A program made the position numbers and the translations under genes. Below the pieces are notes generated by a model, which saw only the letters and a program-made list of their open reading frames with translations, searched no databases and was not told where the DNA came from. From assembly GCF_000967655.1 (NCBI RefSeq), contig NZ_JXYA01000002.1, forward strand, positions 245,726 to 309,725: a stretch of 64,000 nt of DNA. The letters run 5' to 3'. This document shows positions 46,959-55,600 of this stretch, one piece after another. The stretch comes from Pseudoalteromonas rubra. GTDB lineage: Bacteria; Pseudomonadota; Gammaproteobacteria; Enterobacterales; Alteromonadaceae. Positions within the stretch are counted from its first letter, which is position 1. Each line of letters starts with the position of its first letter.

Positions 46959-49370
46959 ATGCTAAAACCAAAACTCCTATCTCTGGCCATTGCTACGGCT
47001 TTGCCAGGGTCAATTATGCTCAGTGCAACGGCGCAGGCCGATGAAGCTGGGGTCAAAGAAAAATCACTTGAAGTTATCCAGATCACGGCTACTCGCCGCA
47101 GCGGCTCAGTGCAGGAGGCGCCATTAAACATCACCGCACTCGATGCCGATGTCATGAAAGATCAAAACATTGGTGAGCTGGCTGATGTGGCACGCTGGGT
47201 GCCAGGTCTGACCGTGACCGATCAGGGGGGACGTTCTGGGTCTCCTATCATAGTGCGGGGACTTAACACCAACTCGTCAGGCCCCAGCTCTGATGGCGGC
47301 ACAGTCGCAACCTATATCAATGAAATTCCGGTTTCGCTGGATATGCGCCTGACCGATGTGGAGCGCGTTGAAGTCTTGATTGGCCCGCAAGGTACACTTT
47401 ACGGTGCCGGCACACTGGGCGGTGCTATCCGCTACATGCTTAAAGCACCGGAGTTAGACATCACCACAGTCCAGCTGTATGGCGATCTGTTTCAAAACTC
47501 AGAGAGTGATTCGGTTGGTGGTGAAGGCGGTTTTGTCTTCAACACCCCCATCATTGAAGATGAACTGGCGCTGCGTGCCAGCCTGAATCAGTATGAAGAT
47601 CCCGGGTTTATTGATTACAACTATGTGGTCCGAGAGGGCGGAGCGTCTTTGGCAGATCCGGATTGGAGCAATCAAAGTGCCGTCGATAACAACCTTAAAC
47701 GCGTAGCCGATGCCAATGGCGAAACCACTACCACGGGCCGCATTTCTGTGCGCTGGAAGCCGAACGACTGGTTTGATGGCACGCTAAATTACTTTTACCA
47801 GAAACAGGAAAGTGAAGGCCGCTCTATTGTGCACTATCAGGCACTTAACCCGGCAAATGGTTTGAACGATCGTATTGGTAAGTATGAATCTGCCTATCGT
47901 TACGAGGAGCCCAGAGACAAAGAAGATGATCTGCTGAGCCTGGAATTAAAAGCCGACCTGGGCTTTGCTGAACTGGTTTCTGCATCCGGCTGGTCGAGCT
48001 TTGAGGCCGACGGCCAGCGCGACCAAACCGACTTGCTGATCCGTCTCGACTACGGCTACGAGGAATTCCCGTCCTTCTCAGCGTTTACCCGTGAAGAGGA
48101 AGAAGAAGACACCTTCACTCAGGAGATCCGTTTGGTCTCTCAGAGTGACTCTGCGTGGAACTGGATTGTTGGCGGCTTTTACAACAAGTTTGAAAGTGAT
48201 GCCAGCAGTAAAGAGTTTACGCCAGGCTTTGGTGAATTTGCCGTGGCCAATTTCGGTGGCGAGCAAACCCGCCCGGATAACTTAGAATATTTCTCGGTCG
48301 ACCGCAGTGAAATCACAGAGCAGGCCCTGTTCGGTGAAGTGGGTTATCAGGTCAATGACAAGCTAACCATCACCGTCGGTGCACGTTTTTATGAGTACGA
48401 AGTAAAAGCCGAATCAGCCGTTGACTTCCCGCTGGCCAATACCCTCTTCAGCGGCGCAGGTCCGAGCGATATTACCCTGGACTTTGAGCAAAACAATGCT
48501 GAGGACGATGGCAACCTGTTTAAGTTCAACGCCAACTATCAGTTTACCGACTCTGTTATGGCGTATATCACGGCCAGTGAAGGCTTCCGTATTGGTGGCT
48601 CCAACGGTCTGGCGCCCTGCCCGGATCCCCTGCCCGACAAACAAATTGGTTGCGGTATGCCCGACGAAATGCTGTATACCGCAGACACCACCACCAACTA
48701 TGAGCTGGGCCTGAAAAGCACCTGGCTGAAAAACCGCCTGCACTTCAATGCGGCTATTTTCAACGTAGACTGGGAGGATGCGCAAATTGCCGGTGCAACG
48801 GTCGTGGGTCAAATTCCTTATACGTCTAACGCCGGGACAGCCAACGCCAAAGGGGTTGAGATCTCAACCCGTGCTATTCTCAGCGACTCTATCAGCGCCT
48901 ATGCAACCTATGCCTATACAAAGGCCGAGTTAACTTCAGATGCGCCTTACCTGTTTAATGCCGATGGCACCGATGGCGGTAAGGATGGCGACCGACTGCC
49001 AGGTTCACCGGAACATCAGTTCTCTTTGGGCGTGAATTACGAAATGGAAGTGCTGGGCGATAAAACGCTGGACATCAACTACGGTCTGACGGCACAGAGC
49101 GATATCATTTCCAAAGTAGGCTTGCGCGATAGCGGCGAAACCCTGTCCGGCTATGGGATCAGTAACCTGTCAGCCAAGCTGACCGGCGATATGTGGTCTG
49201 CCACCTTGTACATCAATAACCTGTTCAATAAGTACGCCTTTACCTCAGTACGGCGCGATGTACGGGATATCACCACCGCCAACGGCGCTGAGATCCAGCG
49301 TAACTATGGCCACTATCTAAACAAACCACTGACAGTGGGTATTAAGTTCGACTATCAGTTCGAACTTTAG
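46959..49370 (+). CDS. TonB-dependent outer-membrane receptor
   Basis: The start at 46959 gives a signal peptide (MLKPKLLSLAIATALPGSIMLSATAQA); the frame upstream to 46824 is AT-rich and unconserved. The 803-residue protein has a plug domain (EVIQITATRR, NITALDADVMKD, PIIVRGLNTNSSG, VERVEVLIGPQGTLYGAGTLGGAIRY) and a 22-strand barrel ending in aromatic-terminated FDYQFEL. The EVIQITATR stretch can act as the TonB box. It belongs to the large pesticin/FyuA-like group of alteromonads. The substrate is unknown. A TPR-sulfotransferase gene follows. Confidence 0.93.
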   Translation: MLKPKLLSLAIATALPGSIMLSATAQADEAGVKEKSLEVIQITATRRSGSVQEAPLNITALDADVMKDQNIGELADVARWVPGLTVTDQGGRSGSPIIVRGLNTNSSGPSSDGGTVATYINEIPVSLDMRLTDVERVEVLIGPQGTLYGAGTLGGAIRYMLKAPELDITTVQLYGDLFQNSESDSVGGEGGFVFNTPIIEDELALRASLNQYEDPGFIDYNYVVREGGASLADPDWSNQSAVDNNLKRVADANGETTTTGRISVRWKPNDWFDGTLNYFYQKQESEGRSIVHYQALNPANGLNDRIGKYESAYRYEEPRDKEDDLLSLELKADLGFAELVSASGWSSFEADGQRDQTDLLIRLDYGYEEFPSFSAFTREEEEEDTFTQEIRLVSQSDSAWNWIVGGFYNKFESDASSKEFTPGFGEFAVANFGGEQTRPDNLEYFSVDRSEITEQALFGEVGYQVNDKLTITVGARFYEYEVKAESAVDFPLANTLFSGAGPSDITLDFEQNNAEDDGNLFKFNANYQFTDSVMAYITASEGFRIGGSNGLAPCPDPLPDKQIGCGMPDEMLYTADTTTNYELGLKSTWLKNRLHFNAAIFNVDWEDAQIAGATVVGQIPYTSNAGTANAKGVEISTRAILSDSISAYATYAYTKAELTSDAPYLFNADGTDGGKDGDRLPGSPEHQFSLGVNYEMEVLGDKTLDINYGLTAQSDIISKVGLRDSGETLSGYGISNLSAKLTGDMWSATLYINNLFNKYAFTSVRRDVRDITTANGAEIQRNYGHYLNKPLTVGIKFDYQFEL

Positions 49371-49390
49371 TAAATTGAACTCTCCCGCTC

Positions 49391-49417
49391 AGGCCCATCC
49401 ATAGTGATGGGCCTTTA
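49391..49417 (+). terminator. Terminator between the TonB receptor and the TPR-sulfotransferase gene
   Basis: AGGCCCATC / GATGGGCCT with a CATAGT loop, followed by TTATG, may reduce but not abolish read-through. Confidence 0.6.
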
Positions 49418-49438
49418 TGTTAAAAGCGATAATCCACT

Positions 49439-51013
49439 ATGACGTCTATCCAGCAATTACACAGAAGCGCCATTAGCGCACTCAATCAGGGCCAGCTCGA
49501 AACCGCCCATCAGTACCTGGTCAAACTCCTCAATGTTTCGCCTGATTATGCCGACGGCTATTTTCTGCTTGGTGTGATTAATCTTCAGGTTGGCCAGTTG
49601 AAAAAAGCAGTCAGGTTGCTCGAAAAGGCCCTGGGGCTGCACAGCAGCGACGAATATCGCGCTCAGCTGACGAAATGCTATGCCTTACAGGGCGAGCTGG
49701 CAAAGGCCAGACAAACTGCGGAAAAAACTGACCCGCAAACGCTGACACGCGCGCTGGACGCCGACACCTTTGGCGTGGCACTCAGTCACGTTGGACTGCA
49801 CCAGGATGCGCTGGCATTTTTCCGCCAGGCGCTCACACTCACGCAAAATAATGCGCAGTATTACTACAACTTTGGGGTCAGTGCTAAATTCGTTGGCTTA
49901 TTTGATGAGGCCGAGCAGGCCTTTGAGCAGGCGCAGGCACTGGATAAAGATCACCACAGAGCACACTTTGCGTTGTCTGATCTGAAAAAAGCCCAGGCAG
50001 AGAATAACCACCTCACACGTTTACAAAGTGCCTTTGAGCGCGCACGCTCCGCTGAGTCCCGGCTGCACTTAGGTCATGCCCTGGCAAAAGAATATCAGGA
50101 CCTTGGCGAATTTGATTCGGCTTATCATGCGCTCAAACAGGGTAAAGCAGCCATGCATGCAGCCCGCCCATTTAATCATGCCGGCAGTGAAGCTTTGTTC
50201 GAGCGGATCCGGGCACTCAGTGGCGCAAACGTATTTGACCCAGCTGCAGGCCACAGCAGCCGGGAGCCCATTTTTGTACTTGGGATGCCACGCTCCGGCA
50301 CTACCCTGGTAGAGCGGATCTTATCCAGCCACAGTGATGTGATGTCGGCCGGGGAGTTACAGGATTTTGGGATCAGCGTAAAACGTCTGGCACAAACCAC
50401 CAGCCAGACCGTGCTCGACCCGCTTACGCTTGAGCAGGCTTATCAATGCAACCCGCAACAACTTGGACAAACCTATCTGGATGCAACCCGGGTGGTCACC
50501 GGCAGCCATGCGCATTTTGTCGACAAGCTGCCGTTTAACTTTTTCTATGTTGACCTGATCCGCCGGGCCCTGCCGAATGCCAAAATCATCTGTCTGATGC
50601 GCGACCCTATGGATACCTGCATTGGCAACTTCCGCCAGCTGTTCACCATCAACAACCCTTATTACGCCTATTCATTAGACTTGATGGATACCGCACGTTT
50701 TTACAGCCGCTTTTATGACCTGATGCAACACTGGAAACAGCTGCACGGTGAGCAGTTTTATATGATGCAGTACGAATCCCTGGTCGACAACCCGGAGCAG
50801 CAAATAGCCAAACTGCTGGATTATTGTGAATTGCCCTGGCAGGACAGCTGCATGCGCTTTCATCTCAACGATGCGCCAGTGTCAACGGCCAGTAAAGTGC
50901 AGGTGCGTGAGCCGCTTAACCGCCGCGCTATCGGACGGTGGAAGCGCTTTGCGCCGCATACCGATGCTGCGCAGCAGTATTTGCAGCAACACAAGGTCAT
51001 TGAAGGCGAATAG
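49439..51013 (+). CDS. TPR-repeat sulfotransferase
   Basis: A 524-residue cytoplasmic protein. About five TPR repeats fill residues 1-250 (for example PDYADGYFLLGVINLQVGQLKKAVRLLEKALG). From residue 275 a sulfotransferase domain begins with the PAPS 5'-phosphosulfate loop PIFVLGMPRSGTTLVERILSSHS and the 3'-phosphate segment CLMRDPMDTCIGNFRQ. Pairs of TonB receptor and TPR-sulfotransferase genes recur in alteromonads, caulobacters and sphingomonads. The substrate is unknown. Confidence 0.9.
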   Translation: MTSIQQLHRSAISALNQGQLETAHQYLVKLLNVSPDYADGYFLLGVINLQVGQLKKAVRLLEKALGLHSSDEYRAQLTKCYALQGELAKARQTAEKTDPQTLTRALDADTFGVALSHVGLHQDALAFFRQALTLTQNNAQYYYNFGVSAKFVGLFDEAEQAFEQAQALDKDHHRAHFALSDLKKAQAENNHLTRLQSAFERARSAESRLHLGHALAKEYQDLGEFDSAYHALKQGKAAMHAARPFNHAGSEALFERIRALSGANVFDPAAGHSSREPIFVLGMPRSGTTLVERILSSHSDVMSAGELQDFGISVKRLAQTTSQTVLDPLTLEQAYQCNPQQLGQTYLDATRVVTGSHAHFVDKLPFNFFYVDLIRRALPNAKIICLMRDPMDTCIGNFRQLFTINNPYYAYSLDLMDTARFYSRFYDLMQHWKQLHGEQFYMMQYESLVDNPEQQIAKLLDYCELPWQDSCMRFHLNDAPVSTASKVQVREPLNRRAIGRWKRFAPHTDAAQQYLQQHKVIEGE

Positions 51014-51051
51014 AATTAATAAACGCGCTGAGATAAGACAATTAGAAGTGT

Positions 51052-51073
51052 CAGGGCTGAATTCACAGCCCTG
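51052..51073. terminator. Hairpin between the sulfotransferase and gntR genes
   Basis: CAGGGCTG / CAGCCCTG with an AATTCA loop is located between convergent genes. The flanking sequence is weakly T-rich. Confidence 0.5.
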
Positions 51074-51076
51074 TAA

Positions 51077-51745
51077 TTACTTTGCTTCCTGCTCAAGACG
51101 CAGCAGTAAGTCTTTGATATCGTCTTTGGCACCCGTGATGTGCTTTTTCAAAAACTCGCAGGCACCTGCTGTGTCTTTTTCATAACACAGTTTAAGCAAG
51201 GTCCTGTGCTCTTCAGGCGCCGTTTTCAAACCACCAGCCAGCAGAATATGCATACGCACGTATCGCTCTGAGTTTTTGCTGTAGACTTCTACCAGCTCAC
51301 GCGTCTGAGGACGCTCGGCACGACTGTACAACTTGTTATGGAACTCGGCGTTTAGTTTACCGGTTGCCAGCTGCGCATCCCCCGCTTCGGTGGCTTCTTC
51401 CAGATCCGATAATATGGCTTCAGCTTCAAGCAAGTCGCGCTTGGTCAGGTTATCTATCGAATGGCTCAGCAACTCAGCTTCTAAGATGGCACGCAAGTCG
51501 AAGATCTCATCAATCTGCTCTGCACTGAGGCGGGTAACCGTAGCCCCTTTATGCGCCTCAAAGTTAACCAGGCCTTCGGCTTCGAGCTGTAACAGGGCTT
51601 CTCTGACAGGGATCCGGCTGACATTCAGTTCATCCGCGAGCGCTGCTTGACGCAAAGGCTCTCCGGCTTTAATTTCACCATTTAGAATTTTTTCACGGAT
51701 CGCTTCCGCAACCAGCTGAGTTCGGGTTTTATGTACAATCGCCAT
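51077..51745 (-). CDS. GntR-family regulator (FCD subfamily) of the hydroxyproline cluster
   Basis: A 222-residue regulator: an N-terminal winged helix (LVAEAIREKILNGEIKAGEPLRQAALADELNVSRIPVREALLQL) and an all-helical FCD effector domain with metal-binding histidines (FHNKLY and EHRTLL). Its position at the end of the hydroxyproline genes and the palindrome ATTGTATACAAT at the head of that cluster, which fits the family's operators, suggest it represses them until an intermediate binds. Confidence 0.9.
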   Translation of the reverse strand: MAIVHKTRTQLVAEAIREKILNGEIKAGEPLRQAALADELNVSRIPVREALLQLEAEGLVNFEAHKGATVTRLSAEQIDEIFDLRAILEAELLSHSIDNLTKRDLLEAEAILSDLEEATEAGDAQLATGKLNAEFHNKLYSRAERPQTRELVEVYSKNSERYVRMHILLAGGLKTAPEEHRTLLKLCYEKDTAGACEFLKKHITGAKDDIKDLLLRLEQEAK

Positions 51746-51775
51746 AGGATTAATTAATTATTATCATTGGGATAC

Positions 51776-51805
51776 ATTATACGTGCATTGCCATAAATTG
51801 CACGT
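51776..51805 (-). promoter_or_regulatory. gntR promoter with inverted repeat
   Basis: On the minus strand TATAAT (51776-51781) is preceded by a region enclosed by the inverted repeat ACGTGCA (51781-51787) and TGCACGT (51799-51805). The arms occupy the -10 flank and the -35 position, as an operator would. Confidence 0.4.
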
Positions 51806-51931
51806 TGTGCAGGACATAGTTAGCACGCTATGAGCACACTTCATGATCAAATAGGCGGTTGCACTGGCTAAGGAACCAGCCCATACAACCGCACTCCACG
51901 GGGTTACAGAGGGTCTACCTACTGCGATTGC

Positions 51932-53425
51932 TTAACACTGTACACATAGCGGGCGCAAAAAGCGTGTCATGGCTTGCAGCCCGACCGATGTTGAGCGCAC
52001 ATCTGTTGATGAGGGATACGGACCACCATGATTCATCGAGCCACACACCTCAACACCTGTCGGCATCTGACCAAAAATAAGGCGGCCCACCTTATAACTC
52101 AGCTCATCTATGAGCGTTTCCTGCGCGGCAATTTCTGCTTTGCTGCCATGCACACTGGCCGTCAGCTGACCCTCTAACTGGGATACCACACGCAGCAATT
52201 GCGCCATATCGCGATAGCGCACTATCAGGGCGCTGGGACCAAACACTTCTTCGTGCAAGCTGGCGTCATTAATAAAGTCTTCCGCTTCACAGGCGTATAA
52301 ATGTGCATTGGCATGAAATGGCTGACTTTGCGCGCCTCGAGCCAGTCGTGTGACATTTGTATTGTCGCTTAGCGCATCCATGGCACGTTCAAAACTGCTC
52401 AAAATTCTTGGTGTTAACAAGGTATCCGAGGGCGCCGCTTCAATCGCCTTGATAGCTGCGGCTTCAAACTCATCCTCGCCAGCCGGTAACAACCATAAGC
52501 CAGGACTGGTACAAAACTGTCCGTTACCCATTAAGAGCGACTGGACCAGCGCAGGCGCCAAAGTATTGCCCTGCTCCTTAGCAAAGCCTGGCAGCACCAC
52601 CTGCGGGTTCACACTGCCTAGTTCCCCATACAATGGGATCACTTCTTCGCGCTGATGAATGGTCTCAAGCAGAGCCTTGGCCACAGTGAGCGAACCGGTG
52701 AACCCCACTGCTTTAATATCGGCAGCGCCAACCAGCTGATGAGATAAGGCATAATCGGCGCCCTGGATCATAGAAAATACACCGTCCGGCACGTCGCTGC
52801 GTTGAATGGCCCGCGCCATGGCACGCGTCATTAACTCACTGGTGCCCGGATGTGCGGTATGGCTTTTTACTATCACCGGGCAACCCGCCGCCAGCGCTGA
52901 TGCGGTATCTCCTCCTAGCGTTGAAAATGCATATGGAAAGTTCGATGCGCCAAATACGGCCACCACACCAACGGGCAGATAGCGTAACTGCGTCGCGGGC
53001 TTGGGCATGGGGGCACGACCCGGCTCAGCAGCATCCTGACGCGCCAGCGCCAGTGGTGCCAAATCCTGCTCAAGCGCCTCGGCAAAGGCATTCAACTGGT
53101 TCACTGTGCGCATGCGTTCGCCTTCCAGGCGTGCTCTGGGCAAACCGGTTTCCAGCATAGTGGTCTCTATCAGGCCATCGCCCAGGGCAAGGAGCTCCTC
53201 GCCAACATTGCGCAAAAATACCGCCCGTTGCGAATATGAAAGTCGTCGATAGGTTTTAAAAGCCGTTTGCGCCTGTGCAATCGCCTCACTCAGCTGTGCC
53301 TGTGTGGCGTTAAAAAAGGGCTGGTGCTGTCGTTCATTCGTTTGCGGACAAAACGCATAAAACTGCCCATTGTCTGCATTGCCGCGCCACTGCCCGGCAA
53401 TAAAACTCTGTCCTGTCAAAGTCAT
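51932..53425 (-). CDS. 2,5-dioxovalerate (alpha-ketoglutarate semialdehyde) dehydrogenase
   Basis: A 497-residue aldehyde dehydrogenase of the NADP type. It has the catalytic cysteine in GNGQFCTSPG (about 305), the glutamate in YGELGSVNP, FGASNFPYAFS and the SMNHGGPYPSSTD segment typical of ketoglutarate semialdehyde dehydrogenases. It converts the last intermediate of hydroxyproline breakdown to 2-oxoglutarate. It follows the epimerase gene with 51 bases between. Confidence 0.9.
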   Translation of the reverse strand: MTLTGQSFIAGQWRGNADNGQFYAFCPQTNERQHQPFFNATQAQLSEAIAQAQTAFKTYRRLSYSQRAVFLRNVGEELLALGDGLIETTMLETGLPRARLEGERMRTVNQLNAFAEALEQDLAPLALARQDAAEPGRAPMPKPATQLRYLPVGVVAVFGASNFPYAFSTLGGDTASALAAGCPVIVKSHTAHPGTSELMTRAMARAIQRSDVPDGVFSMIQGADYALSHQLVGAADIKAVGFTGSLTVAKALLETIHQREEVIPLYGELGSVNPQVVLPGFAKEQGNTLAPALVQSLLMGNGQFCTSPGLWLLPAGEDEFEAAAIKAIEAAPSDTLLTPRILSSFERAMDALSDNTNVTRLARGAQSQPFHANAHLYACEAEDFINDASLHEEVFGPSALIVRYRDMAQLLRVVSQLEGQLTASVHGSKAEIAAQETLIDELSYKVGRLIFGQMPTGVEVCGSMNHGGPYPSSTDVRSTSVGLQAMTRFLRPLCVQC

Positions 53426-53476
53426 AGCTGTCTCCTTAAGACAAATCGGGTGATGAAGCGGTTCGCCTCATCTTAG

Positions 53477-54478
53477 TTAAAGTACCTGGAAGCCGAATGC
53501 ATAGGGGTCATCGTCATCCACAGTGATACAGTTGTGGCCTGTTACTCTGGCCCAGCCCTGAATACTGGGCAGGATGGCGCTGTGACCGGCAATTTCTGTG
53601 GTGCCTTCGATTCGGCCAATAAACTGGCTGCCGATGTAGCTTTCATGGATAAAGTCCTCGCCACTTTGCAACGCACCTTTGGCAAACAGCTGCGCCATTC
53701 GTGCACTGGTGCCTGTGCCACAGGGCGAGCGATCAATCGCTTTATCACCATAAAACACCGCATTGGCTGCACAGGAATCACTGTGCTTAGGGTCGCCTGT
53801 CCACAGCACGTGCGAAGCACCGCTTACAGTCGGATCGTTCGGGTGTACACAGGCAATTTGTGCGTTTACGGCGTCACGCACTTTTGGGCTCATCGCCAGA
53901 AGCTCTGCTGCGCAGGTCGCATGAGTGCCTTTGAAATTGCCCTGAGGTTCAACAATAATGTAAAAGTTCCCTCCATAGGCAATATCGACCTCTAGCTCAC
54001 CAATACCGGGCACGGAGATAACCTCATTCCGGTGTGCCAAAAATGCGGGAACATTAAATAGCTTGACCCACTCTACCCGGCCATCGCGCATTGAATAATA
54101 AGCATCAACGCGCCCGGCGGGTGTGTCTAACTTGAGTCGCCCCGGCTCTTTTGGCGTAACCAGGCCCTGTTGCAAGGCAAATGTCACTGTGCCTATCGTG
54201 CCATGGCCACACATGGGCAAACAGCCCGACGTCTCAATGAACAGAATGGCCACATCGCCGTCTTCGGTGGTGGGCGGGTACAAAAAAGAGCCTGACATCA
54301 TGTCATGGCCGCGCGGTTCAAACATCAGCGCGCGGCGAACCCAATCAAATTCGGCCAAAAAGTGCTGTCGCTTTTCACTCATGGTCGCGCCTTCAAGCGG
54401 GGGGTGACCGCTTGTTACCAGCCTGACTGGATTGCCACAGGTATGCCCGTCAATGCAAAAAAATGTTCCCTTATTCAT
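53477..54478 (-). CDS. 4-hydroxyproline 2-epimerase (proline racemase family)
   Basis: A 333-residue member of the proline racemase superfamily. Both catalytic cysteines are present: Cys90 in MCGHGTIG and Cys253 in SPCGTGTSA. This supports an epimerase and excludes the hydroxyproline dehydratase subgroup, where one is replaced by threonine. It interconverts trans-4-hydroxy-L-proline and cis-4-hydroxy-D-proline. It lies four bases after the DHDPS-like gene. Known counterparts are lhpA/hypE products. Confidence 0.92.
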   Translation of the reverse strand: MNKGTFFCIDGHTCGNPVRLVTSGHPPLEGATMSEKRQHFLAEFDWVRRALMFEPRGHDMMSGSFLYPPTTEDGDVAILFIETSGCLPMCGHGTIGTVTFALQQGLVTPKEPGRLKLDTPAGRVDAYYSMRDGRVEWVKLFNVPAFLAHRNEVISVPGIGELEVDIAYGGNFYIIVEPQGNFKGTHATCAAELLAMSPKVRDAVNAQIACVHPNDPTVSGASHVLWTGDPKHSDSCAANAVFYGDKAIDRSPCGTGTSARMAQLFAKGALQSGEDFIHESYIGSQFIGRIEGTTEIAGHSAILPSIQGWARVTGHNCITVDDDDPYAFGFQVL

Positions 54479-54482
54479 AGGC

Positions 54483-55397
54483 TTAATCCAGATTAAATTT
54501 GCTTAGGTCAATCCGGTTGGTAATAGCCTCATCATACAAGCGGCGTACGTAAGCTTTTTCGTCCTCCGTCAATGGCAAGCGTGGTGAACGCGTGACTTCA
54601 CTGCCACGGCCAGCCAATTGCTCTGCGTACTTGATGCACTGTACCAAAGTGGGGATTGTATCCAGACGAAGCAAAGGCAGGAACCAGCGCCACAGCTCAC
54701 GGGCTTCTTCATAACGGCCCTGCTGTGCCAGCTTATAAATAGCCACGGACTCACGTGGGAAGACATTGGTCAGGCCAGAGATCCAGCCTGTTGCGCCCAG
54801 CATTAAGCTCTCGAGCGCAATGTCATCCACGCCACCGAATACCACGTAACGATCACCAAACGCTGAGAAGAGTTCGCTTATTCTGCGCGTATCTTCCGTT
54901 GCTTCTTTGACCGATACGATATTGGCTTCTTCTGCCAGCACTTTCATGCCTTCAATAGACACATCTACGCCATAGGTCACCGGGTTGTTGTAGATCATGA
55001 TTGGCAAACGGGTGTTGCGGGCAACCTGCTGATAGTGATGGATGGCTTCGCGCTCCGTCGAGCGATACACCATGCCTGGCAGTACCATATAGCCATCTAC
55101 CCCAATTTCTTGTGCATCGCGGACAAACTCAACAGCCAATGCGGTGGTGGTTTCTGCCACACCTGAGATCAGCGGCACACGCCCGGCAACCACGTCTTTT
55201 GCTGCGCGTAATACATCACGTTTTTCCTCAGCACGGAGCGAGCAGTTTTCACCCACTGTGCCTAATACAATGATGCCGTGGACACCCTCTTCAATCAGGG
55301 TGTTGATCATGCTTTTAGTGGTCTCAAAGTTAATGCTTTCGTCATCATTAAACTGAGTCGTTACTGCGGGATAAACACCCTGCCAATTTACTTTCAT
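54483..55397 (-). CDS. 1-pyrroline-4-hydroxy-2-carboxylate deaminase (DHDPS/NAL family)
   Basis: The start at 55397 (MKVNWQGVYPAVTTQFN) follows GAGG; the earlier ATG at 55463 runs through the promoter. The 304-residue TIM barrel has the Schiff-base lysine Lys164 in VSVKEATED and the family block YNNPVTYGVDVS. In hydroxyproline clusters such proteins deaminate pyrroline-hydroxy-carboxylate to ketoglutarate semialdehyde. The function is inferred from the neighbours. It is the first gene of the leftward operon. Confidence 0.88.
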   Translation of the reverse strand: MKVNWQGVYPAVTTQFNDDESINFETTKSMINTLIEEGVHGIIVLGTVGENCSLRAEEKRDVLRAAKDVVAGRVPLISGVAETTTALAVEFVRDAQEIGVDGYMVLPGMVYRSTEREAIHHYQQVARNTRLPIMIYNNPVTYGVDVSIEGMKVLAEEANIVSVKEATEDTRRISELFSAFGDRYVVFGGVDDIALESLMLGATGWISGLTNVFPRESVAIYKLAQQGRYEEARELWRWFLPLLRLDTIPTLVQCIKYAEQLAGRGSEVTRSPRLPLTEDEKAYVRRLYDEAITNRIDLSKFNLD

Positions 55398-55427
55398 GGT
55401 AAGTCCTCTACTTAGTTTGTGCTTGCC

Positions 55428-55456
55428 ATCATAGGTATATTGTATACAATAATCAA
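55428..55456 (-). promoter_or_regulatory. Promoter of the leftward hydroxyproline operon with operator
   Basis: On the minus strand TTGATT (55456-55451) and TATGAT (55433-55428) are 17 bases apart. The spacer is occupied by the perfect 14-base palindrome TATTGTATACAATA (55438-55451), the type bound by FCD-GntR proteins. Binding there would block RNA polymerase. Confidence 0.65.
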
Positions 55457-55600
55457 TATCCAAATTTAATAAAATTGCCAGAATGTCTCAAATTGGGTTA
55501 ATCGAGTTAATAACCCTCTGTAAGTTATAAGGTTTATTTTTTGACCGGCTTTACCGTGGCACCTGGTTGGTAAAATGCAATCTGACAAACGAGAATAAAA

